Below are positions 1-8,230 of a stretch of DNA of 41,325 bases, one piece after another. Numbering within the stretch: position 1 is the first letter of the stretch; every line of letters begins with the position of its first letter. The translations under genes and the position numbers were made by a program. The DNA is from Myxococcales bacterium (lineage in GTDB: Bacteria > Myxococcota_A > Polyangia > GCA-2747355): positions 1-41,325 of the forward strand of contig JAGQIK010000705.1 of assembly GCA_020431405.1 (NCBI GenBank). Reading direction: 5' to 3'. The notes below the pieces were generated by a model. The model searched no databases. It worked only from the letters and a program-made list of their open reading frames with translations, and had not been told where the DNA came from.

Positions 1-1815
1 CAGCAGCGCGCCCTGCGCCACTTCGCGCCAAGCGGCGTGGTGCGCCTGCGAGACCAGGTCGACCGTGTCGCCCTCGACCCTCACCAGCCCCTGTCCAACG
101 AGCCTCTCGAGATCTGCCCACAGACCATCGTCGAGCTCGCGCTGCACGAGGCGCGAAAGCCCCGCGCTGTCTATGGCGCGTCCCCAGGCCGCTAGCGCGT
201 CGACGAGCTGGCGCGCGCCGTCCTCGAGCATTTCGCGACGCCAGCCAAGCAGCGTCGACAGCCCCGGCACGGTCTCGCCACGCGCGCCGGCGCCCTCACC
301 GGCCGAGCCCGCGCCATCGATCAGCTGGCGCGCGAGCTCCACGGCCAGCCGCGCGTTGCCTCGCGCCTGGCGTGTAACGCGCTCGGCGGCCGCCGACGCA
401 CGCTCGCGCCCCATGGAGCGAACGAGCGCTGCCACCTCGCCGTCGCCGAGCGGCGCGAGCTCGAGCTCGTCGATGAGCAGCGCGCCCAGCTGCTGTGCGC
501 TCGCGCGCCCCTCGGCCACGACCTTGACGTCTCCGCTGGCGCCATCGTGCTGTGCGGCGAGGGCGCGCACCAGGCGCGCCGCCAGCGGGTCCTCGTCAAC
601 GCTGTCGAGCACGAGCAGCAGCGGACGCTCGCGGGCCTGCTGCTCGAGCCGGTCGGCGAGCGCCAGCGCCATCGCGTCGACGGCTTCCGGCCCGCCCTCG
701 CCGACGCTCTGCTCGATCCAGCGCGCCGGCAGGCCATCGATCACCGAGCGCGCAGCGCTGCGACCCGCCATCTGCTCCTGGCGCAGGCGCCTGAGCGCTT
801 CGGCGACGAGCCGCGACTTTCCAACACCCGGCGCCCCGCTGACGAGCACCACGCGCTGCTGCGCGTCAGCGAGCCAGCGCTCGAGCTGCGCCAGCTCGTC
901 CTCGCGTCCGACGAAGGCCGGCGCCAGCAGCACCTCGCCACGGCTCAGCTCGACCACCGCGTCGTGATCACCTTCGATGCGCGCCAACTCGGCCAACACG
1001 GCGCGCGCGCTGCTCGGCCGACGGCTGGGATCCTTGCGCAGCAGCCGCGCGAGCAACGCGGCCAGCTGGGGATCGATCCACGCCTCGGCCTCGCCGAGGC
1101 TCGGATCCTCCTCGAGGATCGCGCGCACCAGCCGCGCGCCAGATCCCTCGAAGGGCACGCCGCCGCGTGCGATGGAGAGCAGCGTGGCACCGAGGCCGTA
1201 GAGATCGACGCGGTGGTCGCCGCCGCCGCCGAGCGCCTCGGGCGCCATGTAGGCGAGCGTGCCGCGGGCGCCGCCGGGCGCCGAGCGCGCTAGCGGTGTC
1301 GCCAAGCCGAGATCGATCAGCACCGCCTCGCCGTCCGCGGCCAGCAGCACGTTGTCGGGCTTGATGTCGTGGTGCACCAGGCCGCGCGCGTGCAGCAACT
1401 CGAGCGCCGAAGCGAGACCGCGCGCGATGCGCAGCAGCCGCGCGTTGCGTGCGTCGGCGTCAGCTTCGCCGAGCGCCGCCGGCTGCCCCCGCACGAGGTC
1501 GAGCACGATATAGGGCGTGCCGGCGACAAAGGGCTGCGGCTCGTCAGGCAGCACGAGATCGGCCGCGAGCCGGCCGCCATCGTGCACGCCGACCAGGTTG
1601 GGGTGCGAGAGGCGCGCGAGGCGCGTGAACTCGCCGACGAGATCTCCCGCGCTCCAGCCGCTGCCCTCGGCGCGCAGCAGCTTCAGCGCCCGCGCCACTC
1701 CAGCATCGTCCACGGCGTAGACAACCGAGCTGCTGCCGCGCCCGACTAAATCAACGACGCGATAGCGGCCCGCGACGACCACCGAGGGGGAGGCATCTGA
1801 CAACTTTGTTTCCAC
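1..1815 (-). CDS. Ser/Thr protein kinase fused to a P-loop ATPase (3' end cut by window)
   Basis: Reading the minus strand gives one continuous frame of 605 residues that runs off the left edge. Residues about 16-290 are a Hanks-type kinase: glycine loop GRGSSS (25-30), ALK with Lys45, catalytic HHDIKPDN with Asp150, metal-binding DLG instead of DFG (168-170) and APE (191-193). After a short linker comes an NTPase module starting FVGRE, with Walker A GAPGVGKS (327-334) and a Walker B-like strand LLLVLD (399-404). This is the AAA/ORC-type ATPase commonly fused to kinases in Myxococcota, so it probably acts as a cytoplasmic signalling hub. The GTG at 1815 is 3 nt after GGAGG; TTG at 1803 is the alternative. 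No transmembrane segment lies in the visible part. The C-terminus, probably TPR-like, is outside the window. The HHD and DLG variants are conservative and the kinase is likely active. Confidence 0.85.
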   Translation of the reverse strand, partial: METKLSDASPSVVVAGRYRVVDLVGRGSSSVVYAVDDAGVARALKLLRAEGSGWSAGDLVGEFTRLARLSHPNLVGVHDGGRLAADLVLPDEPQPFVAGTPYIVLDLVRGQPAALGEADADARNARLLRIARGLASALELLHARGLVHHDIKPDNVLLAADGEAVLIDLGLATPLARSAPGGARGTLAYMAPEALGGGGDHRVDLYGLGATLLSIARGGVPFEGSGARLVRAILEEDPSLGEAEAWIDPQLAALLARLLRKDPSRRPSSARAVLAELARIEGDHDAVVELSRGEVLLAPAFVGREDELAQLERWLADAQQRVVLVSGAPGVGKSRLVAEALRRLRQEQMAGRSAARSVIDGLPARWIEQSVGEGGPEAVDAMALALADRLEQQARERPLLLVLDSVDEDPLAARLVRALAAQHDGASGDVKVVAEGRASAQQLGALLIDELELAPLGDGEVAALVRSMGRERASAAAERVTRQARGNARLAVELARQLIDGAGSAGEGAGARGETVPGLSTLLGWRREMLEDGARQLVDALAAWGRAIDSAGLSRLVQRELDDGLWADLERLVGQGLVRVEGDTVDLVSQAHHAAWREVAQGALL

Positions 1816-1901
1816 CTGCCTCCGAACATTACAGCACGGAGATACAGCAGAGACCAGCTGAATCGCGGAGGTTTCACCGAGAGGCGGACGAACGTCTCGC
1901 T

Positions 1902-1919
1902 GCATCAGCGCGCTGATGC
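1902..1919. promoter_or_regulatory. 18-bp perfect palindrome upstream of the kinase-ATPase gene
   Basis: GCATCAGCGCGCTGATGC is an exact inverted repeat with no spacer, about 87 bp upstream of the GTG at 1815. Perfect dyads of this size suit a dimeric repressor or activator site. It could also act as a hairpin in the leader. The rest of the 1816-2030 gap shows no gene; a 6-bp stem with a 3-nt loop (1991-2005) may end the outer-membrane protein transcript. Confidence 0.35.
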
Positions 1920-2030
1920 TGCAAGACGTGTTCTAGGTTTGCAGGAGGGGTGCTAGCTAATGAATTCAGCCAGCTAGGTCGGAGAGTTGCGGCAACACTG
2001 TTGCCACCCAGGTTCGTTCTGACGGTCGGC

Positions 2031-2747
2031 CTAGAAGTGGAACTGGATGTTCACGTCGATGCTGACGCCGTTGACGAAATTGGCGCCGTCGAGCGTAGTA
2101 CCCACCGCGGTCTTGGTGAAATAGAGGCCGCGGTAGAGCAGCCGACCTCCGAGCGAGAAGAACGGTCCCATCCAGAAGTCGAGGCCACCGCCGATGTTGA
2201 AGGCAGGCCCCTTTGCGAACACCGAGTCATACCCGTCGCAAACACCGCAGCCGGCGTCATAGCTCACACCTGTGTACGCGAAGCCGATGCCGGCCTGGAA
2301 GTACGGCTCGATCGGCCCGCGCGTGGGGATGTGGATCTTGCCGTTGAGCGTGAATGTCATCAGGTAGATGCTGTCGAGCGTCCCGACCGTCTCCCCATCA
2401 TCGTGATAGGTAATGCCCCAGTCGAGCTCGAGCGAGAAGAATGGGCCGAGGCGGATGCCGCCGAAGAGGCCGCCGCCGCCGCCGTGGCTAAGGAAGCCGT
2501 TGACACCCGTATAGTCGTTCACCTGCGCCGCGACGACGAAGCCCTGCAGGTAGCCGCCGACGTAGCCGTGAACGCGATGGCGGAAGCCCCAGCGCGGCAT
2601 GCCATAGCCACCACCCCCTCCTGGAGGAGGTCCACCGCGATAGCCGCCACCGCCGTAGTACTGCGCCTGCGCCTCTTGCGGAGCGAACGTCGTCGCCACC
2701 ATGACGAGCGCGGGCAGGACGAGGACCAACCAACTCTTGCGCTTCAT
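2031..2747 (-). CDS. Small outer-membrane beta-barrel protein with Gly-rich N-terminus
   Basis: A protein of 238 residues. The ATG at 2747 was chosen because GGGAGG lies 9 nt upstream and a clear Sec signal peptide follows (MKRKSWLVLVLPALVMVATT, cleavage probably after AQA). The mature protein begins with a Tyr/Gly/Pro-rich stretch (about residues 30-55). It then shows alternating hydrophobic/polar strands with aromatic girdles and ends in the pattern VSIDVNIQFHF, a terminal Phe typical of proteins inserted by the BAM complex. This fits an OmpA/opacity-like eight-stranded barrel. Two Cys in GCGVCDG may form a loop disulfide. No enzymatic motif is visible, and the specific role is unknown. It appears monocistronic. 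Confidence 0.7.
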   Translation of the reverse strand: MKRKSWLVLVLPALVMVATTFAPQEAQAQYYGGGGYRGGPPPGGGGGYGMPRWGFRHRVHGYVGGYLQGFVVAAQVNDYTGVNGFLSHGGGGGLFGGIRLGPFFSLELDWGITYHDDGETVGTLDSIYLMTFTLNGKIHIPTRGPIEPYFQAGIGFAYTGVSYDAGCGVCDGYDSVFAKGPAFNIGGGLDFWMGPFFSLGGRLLYRGLYFTKTAVGTTLDGANFVNGVSIDVNIQFHF

Positions 2748-3087
2748 TGTTGTCTGCCTCCCAAGTTGCTCACCGTTGCTGCCCCGAGCGAGCAGCCGAT
2801 CGGCGAGCGTAATAAACCGGCCACAGCCAGCTCGGTACAGTCCGTCTCGGCATCTCGAGCACCACGGCGCGAGCCGCGATGCGTTGAGATTCACGTCGCT
2901 AGAGGTGTGCGCCATATAACACACTCCGCATGCGCCGCGTAGATTACCGTCAGGTCTATACGGTCTAGCTCAGGCCTATCTTCAACCGCTGTGATCGAGC
3001 GCAAGTAGTTTTTTCTTATCGCACATTATCCGCCATCGCCTTTGACGTTCGAGCCGCCAGGCGGGTTGCTCGACGGCGCGCTATCCT
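2748..3087. other. 340-bp divergent intergenic region
   Basis: This spacer between the outer-membrane protein gene and lipB is visibly more AT-rich than the genes around it and holds no supported gene. On the minus strand TTGAAG (2985-2980) and TATAGA (2960-2955) could form a promoter for the barrel protein, but the 19-nt spacing is long. A run of six T lies at 3009-3014. I see no convincing promoter for lipB. Confidence 0.4.
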
Positions 3088-3747
3088 TTGATCGTGCGTT
3101 GGTGCTTTCTCGGTCGCGTCCCCTACGCCAAAGCGCTCGAGCTTCAGCTCGCGCTGCGCGAGGCGATCGCCTCCGGCCGCGGCGAGGACACGCTGCTTTT
3201 GCTCGAGCACTCGCCGGTGATCACCCTCGGGCGCGCCGCCAACGAACAGAACGTGATCGTCGATGACGCCACGCTGGCGCGGCTCGGCGTAGAGCGTCAC
3301 GAGATCGGTCGCGGCGGCGATGTGACCTATCACGGCCCTGGACAGCTGGTCGGCTACCCCGTTCGCTACGTGGGCCGCGCCATTCGCGAGCACGTTCGCG
3401 TGCTCAGCGACGAGCTGGTCGCCTACGTTGGCGAGCTCGGCATCGAGTGTTGGTGGCGCGACGACGTGCCGGGCGTGTGGACGGCGCTCGGCAAGATCGC
3501 TGCGGTGGGGATCGACGCGCGCCGTCGCGTGGCGATGCACGGCTTCGCGCTCAACCTCGCGCCCGACCTCGCACACTTCGACCTGATCGTACCGTGCGGG
3601 CTGCAGGACGCGGCGGTGACCAGCGTGGCCGCGATCCGAGGCGAAGCGCCGACGGTCGAGCACGCGGCACGCGCCCTCGCCCGACGGCTCGCGGCGGCCT
3701 ACGGCACACAGGCGCGCGAAGTATCGCGCGCGGAGCTGTCGCCATGA
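3088..3747 (+). CDS. lipB: Octanoyl-[acyl-carrier-protein]:protein N-octanoyltransferase
   Basis: LipB moves the octanoyl group from acyl carrier protein to lipoyl domains of 2-oxoacid dehydrogenases and the glycine cleavage H protein, the first step of lipoate assembly. The 219-residue protein has the family signature RGGDVTYHGPGQLVGYP (75-91), the lysine in ALGKIAAVGI (Lys136), HGFALNL (151-157) and the catalytic-cysteine loop VPCG (Cys170). Length matches the family. The start at 3088 is TTG; GTG at 3094 is equally possible, and neither has a strong ribosome binding site. The stop codon overlaps the ATG of the next gene (ATGA), so the two are translationally coupled. No lipA is seen in this window. 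Confidence 0.93.
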   Translation: MIVRWCFLGRVPYAKALELQLALREAIASGRGEDTLLLLEHSPVITLGRAANEQNVIVDDATLARLGVERHEIGRGGDVTYHGPGQLVGYPVRYVGRAIREHVRVLSDELVAYVGELGIECWWRDDVPGVWTALGKIAAVGIDARRRVAMHGFALNLAPDLAHFDLIVPCGLQDAAVTSVAAIRGEAPTVEHAARALARRLAAAYGTQAREVSRAELSP

Positions 3748-4637
3748 GGCGCGCGCTGCTCGCTGGCAGCGCGATGGCGATCTGCCTCGGCGCGCTGGCG
3801 CTGCTGATGACCAGCTGCCCCAAGCGCAGCGGCGACCCCGAGCGCTCGCGCAAGGTCGAGGTCTATCGCGTCGAGATCACCGACCGCACGCCGCCGGCGC
3901 ATCGCGTGTCGGTCACGCAGGACAAGCTCGAGGCGTTCTTCAAGAAGCGTCTAGAAAAGTCCGGGCAAGTCTATGTAACCTCGCTCAAAAAACACGGCGC
4001 ATATCGCGTCGCCGTCGAGGTCGGCATGCGCCCCGATGGCTCGGGTGGGCTCGCCGCGCTGGTGGTGGCGCGCGCGCGCCCGCACCGCTCGGACGCGCTC
4101 ACGCTGCAGTCGAGCACGCTCACACATCTGCGCAAGCCGCCCGTCGGCAAGCCCACCGAGGCGGACCGACGCAAGCACCTGCTCGACGCGCTCGCACGCG
4201 TGGCCGATGACCTCGCCTTCCAAGCGCGGCTCGCGCGCGCCAAGCCGAAGGAGATCATCGAAGCGCTCTCGGCGACCACGGATAAGGCGCGCCTCGGCGC
4301 AGCGATCGAGATCACCGCGGTGCGCGGCGTCAAGGAGGCAGGCCCAGCGCTGATCAAGCTGCTTCATCACGCGCAGGAGGAGATCGCCGACCGCGCCATC
4401 GGCGCGCTGGTCTCGATCCGCGAGCGCCGCGCGGTCAAGCCGCTCACGCGGCTGGCCAGCTTCAAGGACACGCGACGGCTGGCCAAGGTCATCGACGCTA
4501 TCGGCACCATCGGCGGCAAAGAGGCGCGTCAGTACCTCGAGTTCGTCGCGGTGGGGCACCCGGACGCCGACATCAAGAACCTCGCCCGCGAGGCGCTGGT
4601 GCGCATGAAGCGCCCGGCGACGGTCACCAAGAAGTAG
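3744..4637 (+). CDS. HEAT-repeat lipoprotein coupled to lipB
   Basis: A protein of 297 residues with a lipoprotein signal peptide: two arginines, a hydrophobic core and lipobox LMTSC with Cys25. Residues about 30-165 are a basic region of unknown fold. Residues about 180-290 show helix-turn-helix HEAT repeats (for example AGPALIKLLHHA, DRAIGALVSIRERRAVKPL, LAKVIDAIGTIGGKEARQYL), which normally serve as protein-binding scaffolds. The ATG overlaps the lipB stop by 4 bp, so expression is coupled even though a secreted HEAT lipoprotein has no obvious link to lipoate synthesis. A PBS-lyase-like HEAT classification is also possible. The partner is unknown. Confidence 0.75.
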   Translation: MRRALLAGSAMAICLGALALLMTSCPKRSGDPERSRKVEVYRVEITDRTPPAHRVSVTQDKLEAFFKKRLEKSGQVYVTSLKKHGAYRVAVEVGMRPDGSGGLAALVVARARPHRSDALTLQSSTLTHLRKPPVGKPTEADRRKHLLDALARVADDLAFQARLARAKPKEIIEALSATTDKARLGAAIEITAVRGVKEAGPALIKLLHHAQEEIADRAIGALVSIRERRAVKPLTRLASFKDTRRLAKVIDAIGTIGGKEARQYLEFVAVGHPDADIKNLAREALVRMKRPATVTKK

Positions 4638-4650
4638 CGCGCCAGTTTAT

Positions 4651-4678
4651 TTGACGCTCCTGGCAGCGCTGGTGTAAC
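4651..4678 (+). promoter_or_regulatory. Candidate sigma70-type promoter for ddl
   Basis: TTGACG (4651-4656) and TGTAAC (4673-4678) are separated by 16 nt, giving 5/6 and 4/6 matches to the housekeeping consensus. This would leave a leader of about 140 nt before ddl. A second weaker pair, TTGCCG ... GATAAC, lies closer to the gene, so the choice is uncertain. Confidence 0.3.
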
Positions 4679-4823
4679 TCCGAACATGCGTTGAATTGGA
4701 CGCGGTGTTCGTGGGTCGATTGCCGCAGCGCCGGCATCGGGCTGATAACGCCTCGAAAGAACACCTGGCTATCCAAGGCACGCTGTTTGCTCTTCCGACG
4801 ATCGCGAGAGCGCAGGAGCTACC

Positions 4824-5849
4824 ATGGCCAACACCGAGAGCAGCAGCAAACAACGCGTCGGCGTGCTGATGGGCGGACTGTCCACCGAGCGCGAGGTCTC
4901 GCTCAAGAGCGGCGCCGCGGCCCTCGAGGCGCTCGCTCAGCGCGGCTACGACGCCGTCGAGCTGCGCGTCGACAGCCAGGTCGATCTGCTGCTGCGCGAG
5001 GCCGATGTCGACGTCGTGTTCAACGCACTGCACGGTCGCTACGGCGAGGACGGCTGCGTCCAGGGGCTGCTCGAGCTGATGCGCATCCCCTACACGGGCA
5101 GCGGCGTGCTCGCCAGCGCGCTGTCGATGAACAAGGTCAAGGCCAAGGAGCTGTTCCGTCTGCACAACCTGCCGACGCCGCCCTACTACATCCTCGACCG
5201 CGGACACCGCGATCGCATCGCCGACGTGCACGGCGCGTTCGGCTTCCCCGTCGTCGTCAAACCGTCGGGCGAGGGATCGAGCATCGGCGTCTCGCTCGTG
5301 CACGACCTCGAGGAGCTCGAAGCAGCCTGCGAGCGCGCCTTCGAGCTCGACGACTGGCTGCTCGTCGAGCGCTACATCGTCGGCAAAGAAGTACACGTCG
5401 GCATCGTCGGCGGCCGCGCGCTCGGCGCCATCGGTATCACGCCCGCCGGTGACATCTTCGACTACACCGCCAAGTACACGCCCGGCCACGCGCACTATCA
5501 CGTGCCGGCCAAGCTCTCTCCGGAGCGCTATCGCGGCGTGCTGACGCAGGCGCTGCGCGCGCACCAGGCGCTCGGATGCAGCGGCGCCACGCGCGTCGAC
5601 ATGATCGTCAGCGACCTCGGCAACGAGTACATCCTCGAGGTCAACACCAACCCCGGCCTCACCAAGCTGAGCCTGCTGCCGCGCATCGCCGAGCACGCAG
5701 GCCTGAGCTACGCCGATCTGATCGAGCGCATCCTCGACGGCGCACGCCTGCACGGCATGGGCGCCGACACGTCGCGTCCCGAGCGCCGCGTCGGGCAGCG
5801 CGGGTTCGAGGGCGGCGAGCGCCGCAAGCGCAGAGTCGCTTCGATCTAG
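4824..5849 (+). CDS. ddl: D-alanine--D-alanine ligase
   Basis: This ATP-grasp enzyme joins two D-alanines for the peptidoglycan stem peptide in the cytoplasm. The 341-residue protein shows all family blocks: MGGLSTEREVSLKSG (16-30, with Glu23), NALHGRYGEDGCVQGLLE (67-84), PYTGSGVLASALSMNK (89-104), VVVKPSGEGSSIGVS (143-157, ATP-binding Lys146), and the metal-binding end MIVSDLGNEYILEVNTNPG (260-278, Glu272 and Asn274). The ATG is preceded by AGGAGC at a good distance. A basic tail of about 30 residues (RRVGQRGFEGGERRKRR) goes beyond the usual end of the family; its role is unknown. The next gene downstream on the same strand is a transglycosylase, consistent with a cell-wall locus, but a 254-bp repeat-bearing gap separates them. 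Confidence 0.95.
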   Translation: MANTESSSKQRVGVLMGGLSTEREVSLKSGAAALEALAQRGYDAVELRVDSQVDLLLREADVDVVFNALHGRYGEDGCVQGLLELMRIPYTGSGVLASALSMNKVKAKELFRLHNLPTPPYYILDRGHRDRIADVHGAFGFPVVVKPSGEGSSIGVSLVHDLEELEAACERAFELDDWLLVERYIVGKEVHVGIVGGRALGAIGITPAGDIFDYTAKYTPGHAHYHVPAKLSPERYRGVLTQALRAHQALGCSGATRVDMIVSDLGNEYILEVNTNPGLTKLSLLPRIAEHAGLSYADLIERILDGARLHGMGADTSRPERRVGQRGFEGGERRKRRVASI

Positions 5850-5895
5850 CGCGGGCACCAGCGCCGGTCGCTCTTCCACGATCCCAGCTCCACGA

Positions 5896-6052
5896 CAAGG
5901 CCACGGGCTCAGGGCCACGGGCCACAGGCACGTCTTCGAGCGTAGGGGCTCGCTGTGCTCGATGGGGCGACGATCCGCCGACGCTTCGGCGAAGCGTGCA
6001 TCGAGCTTGCAGCCGTCGCCCTGTGGCCTGTGGCCTGCGGCCCGTGGCCTTG
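5896..6052. repeat. Nested inverted-repeat element between ddl and the transglycosylase gene
   Basis: Three levels of symmetry are nested here. The outer arms are CAAGGCCACGGGC (5896-5908) with its exact complement at 6040-6052, plus GGCCACAGGC (5920-5929) with its complement at 6026-6035. Inside is GCTCGATG (5957-5964) paired with CATCGAGC (5999-6006). Innermost is ACGCTTC (5981-5987) with loop GGC and GAAGCGT (5991-5997). The element could form a long RNA or DNA hairpin about 157 nt long. The GGCC(A/T)C-GGGC words recur at 35591-35616 and 41161-41224. It may be a terminator or attenuator, or a mobile repeat of REP/MITE type. Confidence 0.7.
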
Positions 6053-6103
6053 GCCCCGAGGGCAAAAACTGGCCCATCGCGATCGCGTTCCTATGATGGA
6101 GCC

Positions 6104-8224
6104 GTGCGATCTTCAGCCTTCGAGCGTTGGGCGCCAGGGTGCGCGCTGTTGCTGCTTTTGGTTGGTCTGCCGGCGTCGCTGTGGCGAGCCGAGCGGCGCA
6201 TCACGCGCGCCGTCGCGCGTACGCTGAGCGTCGCCAGCGGACAGCGCGTCTCGATCGAGTCGGTGCTGTTTTCGCTGCAGCCTGCGCTGCAGCTCGATCG
6301 CGTGCGTGTCGGCGACGCGCTGAGCATCGCGCGCGTAGAGATCGCCATCGACACGTCGACGCTCTCGCGGCCGCGGCTCGCGTCGGTGACGCTGCTGCGC
6401 CCTGCCCTCACGCTCTCGGCGCATCGCACCGAGGCGCTGTGGGATGCGCTCGCGCGCGAGCGCCTGCGCGCAGCCTCGAGCGAGACCAAGCGCAAGACCG
6501 CCGCACGCCGAGGCAGAGAGCTCGACCTCCTGCGCGTGGTCGACGGCAGGCTCGTCGTCGAGCTGTCGAGCGGCACGCATCGCTACACGCTCGACGTGCA
6601 GCGCCTCGACCTGCCGGCACGCGCGCGCGGCGCGGCGAGCCGCCGGCTGGTGCTCGGTGAGACGCGACTTCTGCGCGACCGCACGCCGCTGCTCTCGCTC
6701 GCCGCCAGCGGGCTCGATCTCGACGAGAACCTGCGCCCGCGCCGCGCCGCCGTGCTCGGTGGCCGCCTGGTGCTGCCCTCCGGTTGGACCCGCGTCGGCA
6801 GCGACGCTGCGCTGACCGTGCAGACGCTGCGCCTGCGGCGCTTGCGCGGCGGCGCGCTGCGGCTGCTGCTCAAAGCGCGCCCACCTCGTCGCGACGCGGG
6901 ACACCTCTGGCTGACCGTCGACATCGCGCACGGGTCGCTGCGCCGCGCGCGGCTGCACGTGGCGCGCTTGCGCCTGTCTCCCTACGCGCCGCTGCTCGCG
7001 CGCGTCGGTTGGCTCGCCGAGCGCTCGCGTGTCGACGGCGACCTATTCATCACCGCCGCTGCCGCCGACGCGAGCGCCGACGGCGTGCCGGGCGCGCGCG
7101 CGCTGTCGCGACGTGACGGCTACGCGCTGCGCGGCGATCTGCTGGCGCGACGCGTGCGCATCGAGCACCCCTGGATCGCCGCCGGCATCGTCGGCCCCTT
7201 CGACGCGAACATCGAAGCCAACGCGCACCTCGACGAGCGCGGCGTGCTGACCTTGAAGCGCGCGCGCGTCGCCAGCGGCTCGCTCGAGCTGCGCCTCGCC
7301 GGCCGCATCGCTGCCGCGGCGAAGGGCCTCAAGCTCGCGCTCGACGCCGAGATGCCGCAGCTGCCCTGCCAGCGGCTGCTCACCGATCTGCCGCGCGGCT
7401 TCGCGCCGCACCTCGACGGCATCGGCGTCGAAGGCGACGTCGGCGCACGCTTCGCGCTGCGCGTCGACAGCAGCAAGCTCGACGACACGCACGTCGACCT
7501 GGCGCTCCTGCCCAAGGGCACGCGCAGCTGCACGGTGAAGGCCGACCCGCCAGCCGCCGACGTCAACACCCTCGCGAAGTCGCTGACCATCGCCGTCGGC
7601 GGCGCGCGCGGTCTCGGCCGCCGCCTGCGCCTCGGCAAGTCCAACAAGCACTTCCGCAGCTACCGGCGCATCCCCAAGCACGTGCGCGACGCCTTCGTCG
7701 TCGCCGAGGACACGCACTTCTATCGCCACCGCGGCTTCGACCCCAAGCAGCTGCGCAACGCCTTCGTCGCCAACCTGCGCGCCGGGCGCCTGGTGCGCGG
7801 CGCGAGCACCATCAGCCAGCAGCTGGTCAAGAACGTCTTTCTGCACCACGCGCGCACGCTGTCGCGCAAGTTCGAGGAGGTCGTGCTGACTTGGCGCATG
7901 GAGCAGGTGCTGGCCAAGCGCCGCATCCTCGAGCTCTACCTCAACATGGTCGAGATGGGCGCCGGCGTGTATGGCGTGCAGGCCGCCGCGCAGCGCTACT
8001 TCGGCCGCGACGTGAGCGAGCTGACGCCGCTACAGGCCGCGCACCTCGCCGCCCTCACCCCGGCGCCCCGCCCGCTCTCGCGCCGCTTCGCCAAGGCCGA
8101 GCCCGACGCCAAGTGGATGGACAAGCTGCACCTGCTGCTCCGCCTGATGCGGCGCTCGGGCAGCATCTCGCGTGGTCAGCAGCGGGTCTGGGCCAAGCGC
8201 AAGCTGGTGCTGGTCAGGCGCTAG
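6104..8224 (+). CDS. AsmA-like protein fused to a GT51 peptidoglycan transglycosylase
   Basis: A protein of 706 residues, read from GTG 6104, which has GGAG just upstream and precedes the single N-terminal membrane anchor (CALLLLLVGLPASLW). Residues about 30-480 look like an AsmA-type periplasmic region with repeated hydrophobic beta strands (for example SVLFSLQPALQLDRVRVGD, LRLAGRI). Residues about 500-700 are a glycosyltransferase 51 domain: catalytic Glu535 in VVAEDTHFYRHRGFD, GASTISQQLVKN, RRILELYLNMVEMG, GVYGVQAAAQRYFG and LAALTPAPRPLSR. There is no transpeptidase domain, so it should polymerise lipid II glycan strands outside the inner membrane. AsmA-like regions are linked to envelope lipid transport, so the fusion is unusual. 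It follows ddl on the same strand and converges on the phosphoesterase gene with a shared hairpin. Confidence 0.82.
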   Translation: MRSSAFERWAPGCALLLLLVGLPASLWRAERRITRAVARTLSVASGQRVSIESVLFSLQPALQLDRVRVGDALSIARVEIAIDTSTLSRPRLASVTLLRPALTLSAHRTEALWDALARERLRAASSETKRKTAARRGRELDLLRVVDGRLVVELSSGTHRYTLDVQRLDLPARARGAASRRLVLGETRLLRDRTPLLSLAASGLDLDENLRPRRAAVLGGRLVLPSGWTRVGSDAALTVQTLRLRRLRGGALRLLLKARPPRRDAGHLWLTVDIAHGSLRRARLHVARLRLSPYAPLLARVGWLAERSRVDGDLFITAAAADASADGVPGARALSRRDGYALRGDLLARRVRIEHPWIAAGIVGPFDANIEANAHLDERGVLTLKRARVASGSLELRLAGRIAAAAKGLKLALDAEMPQLPCQRLLTDLPRGFAPHLDGIGVEGDVGARFALRVDSSKLDDTHVDLALLPKGTRSCTVKADPPAADVNTLAKSLTIAVGGARGLGRRLRLGKSNKHFRSYRRIPKHVRDAFVVAEDTHFYRHRGFDPKQLRNAFVANLRAGRLVRGASTISQQLVKNVFLHHARTLSRKFEEVVLTWRMEQVLAKRRILELYLNMVEMGAGVYGVQAAAQRYFGRDVSELTPLQAAHLAALTPAPRPLSRRFAKAEPDAKWMDKLHLLLRLMRRSGSISRGQQRVWAKRKLVLVRR

Positions 8225-8230
8225 GCGCCT
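8216..8230. terminator. Hairpin containing the stop codon between convergent genes
   Basis: AGGCGC (8216-8221), loop TAG, GCGCCT (8225-8230) is a perfect 6-bp stem. The loop is the stop codon of the transglycosylase gene, and the phosphoesterase stop begins one base further on. There is no T-tract, so intrinsic termination is uncertain, but the symmetry would serve both directions. Confidence 0.4.

Noticed and set aside
4647-6077. 476-aa minus-strand frame over ddl
   Set aside because: Fully antisense to ddl, which has complete ATP-grasp motifs.
5576-6103. N-terminal extension of the AsmA-GT51 protein
   Set aside because: The extension overlaps ddl in another frame and runs through the nested palindrome; GTG 6104 precedes the membrane anchor.
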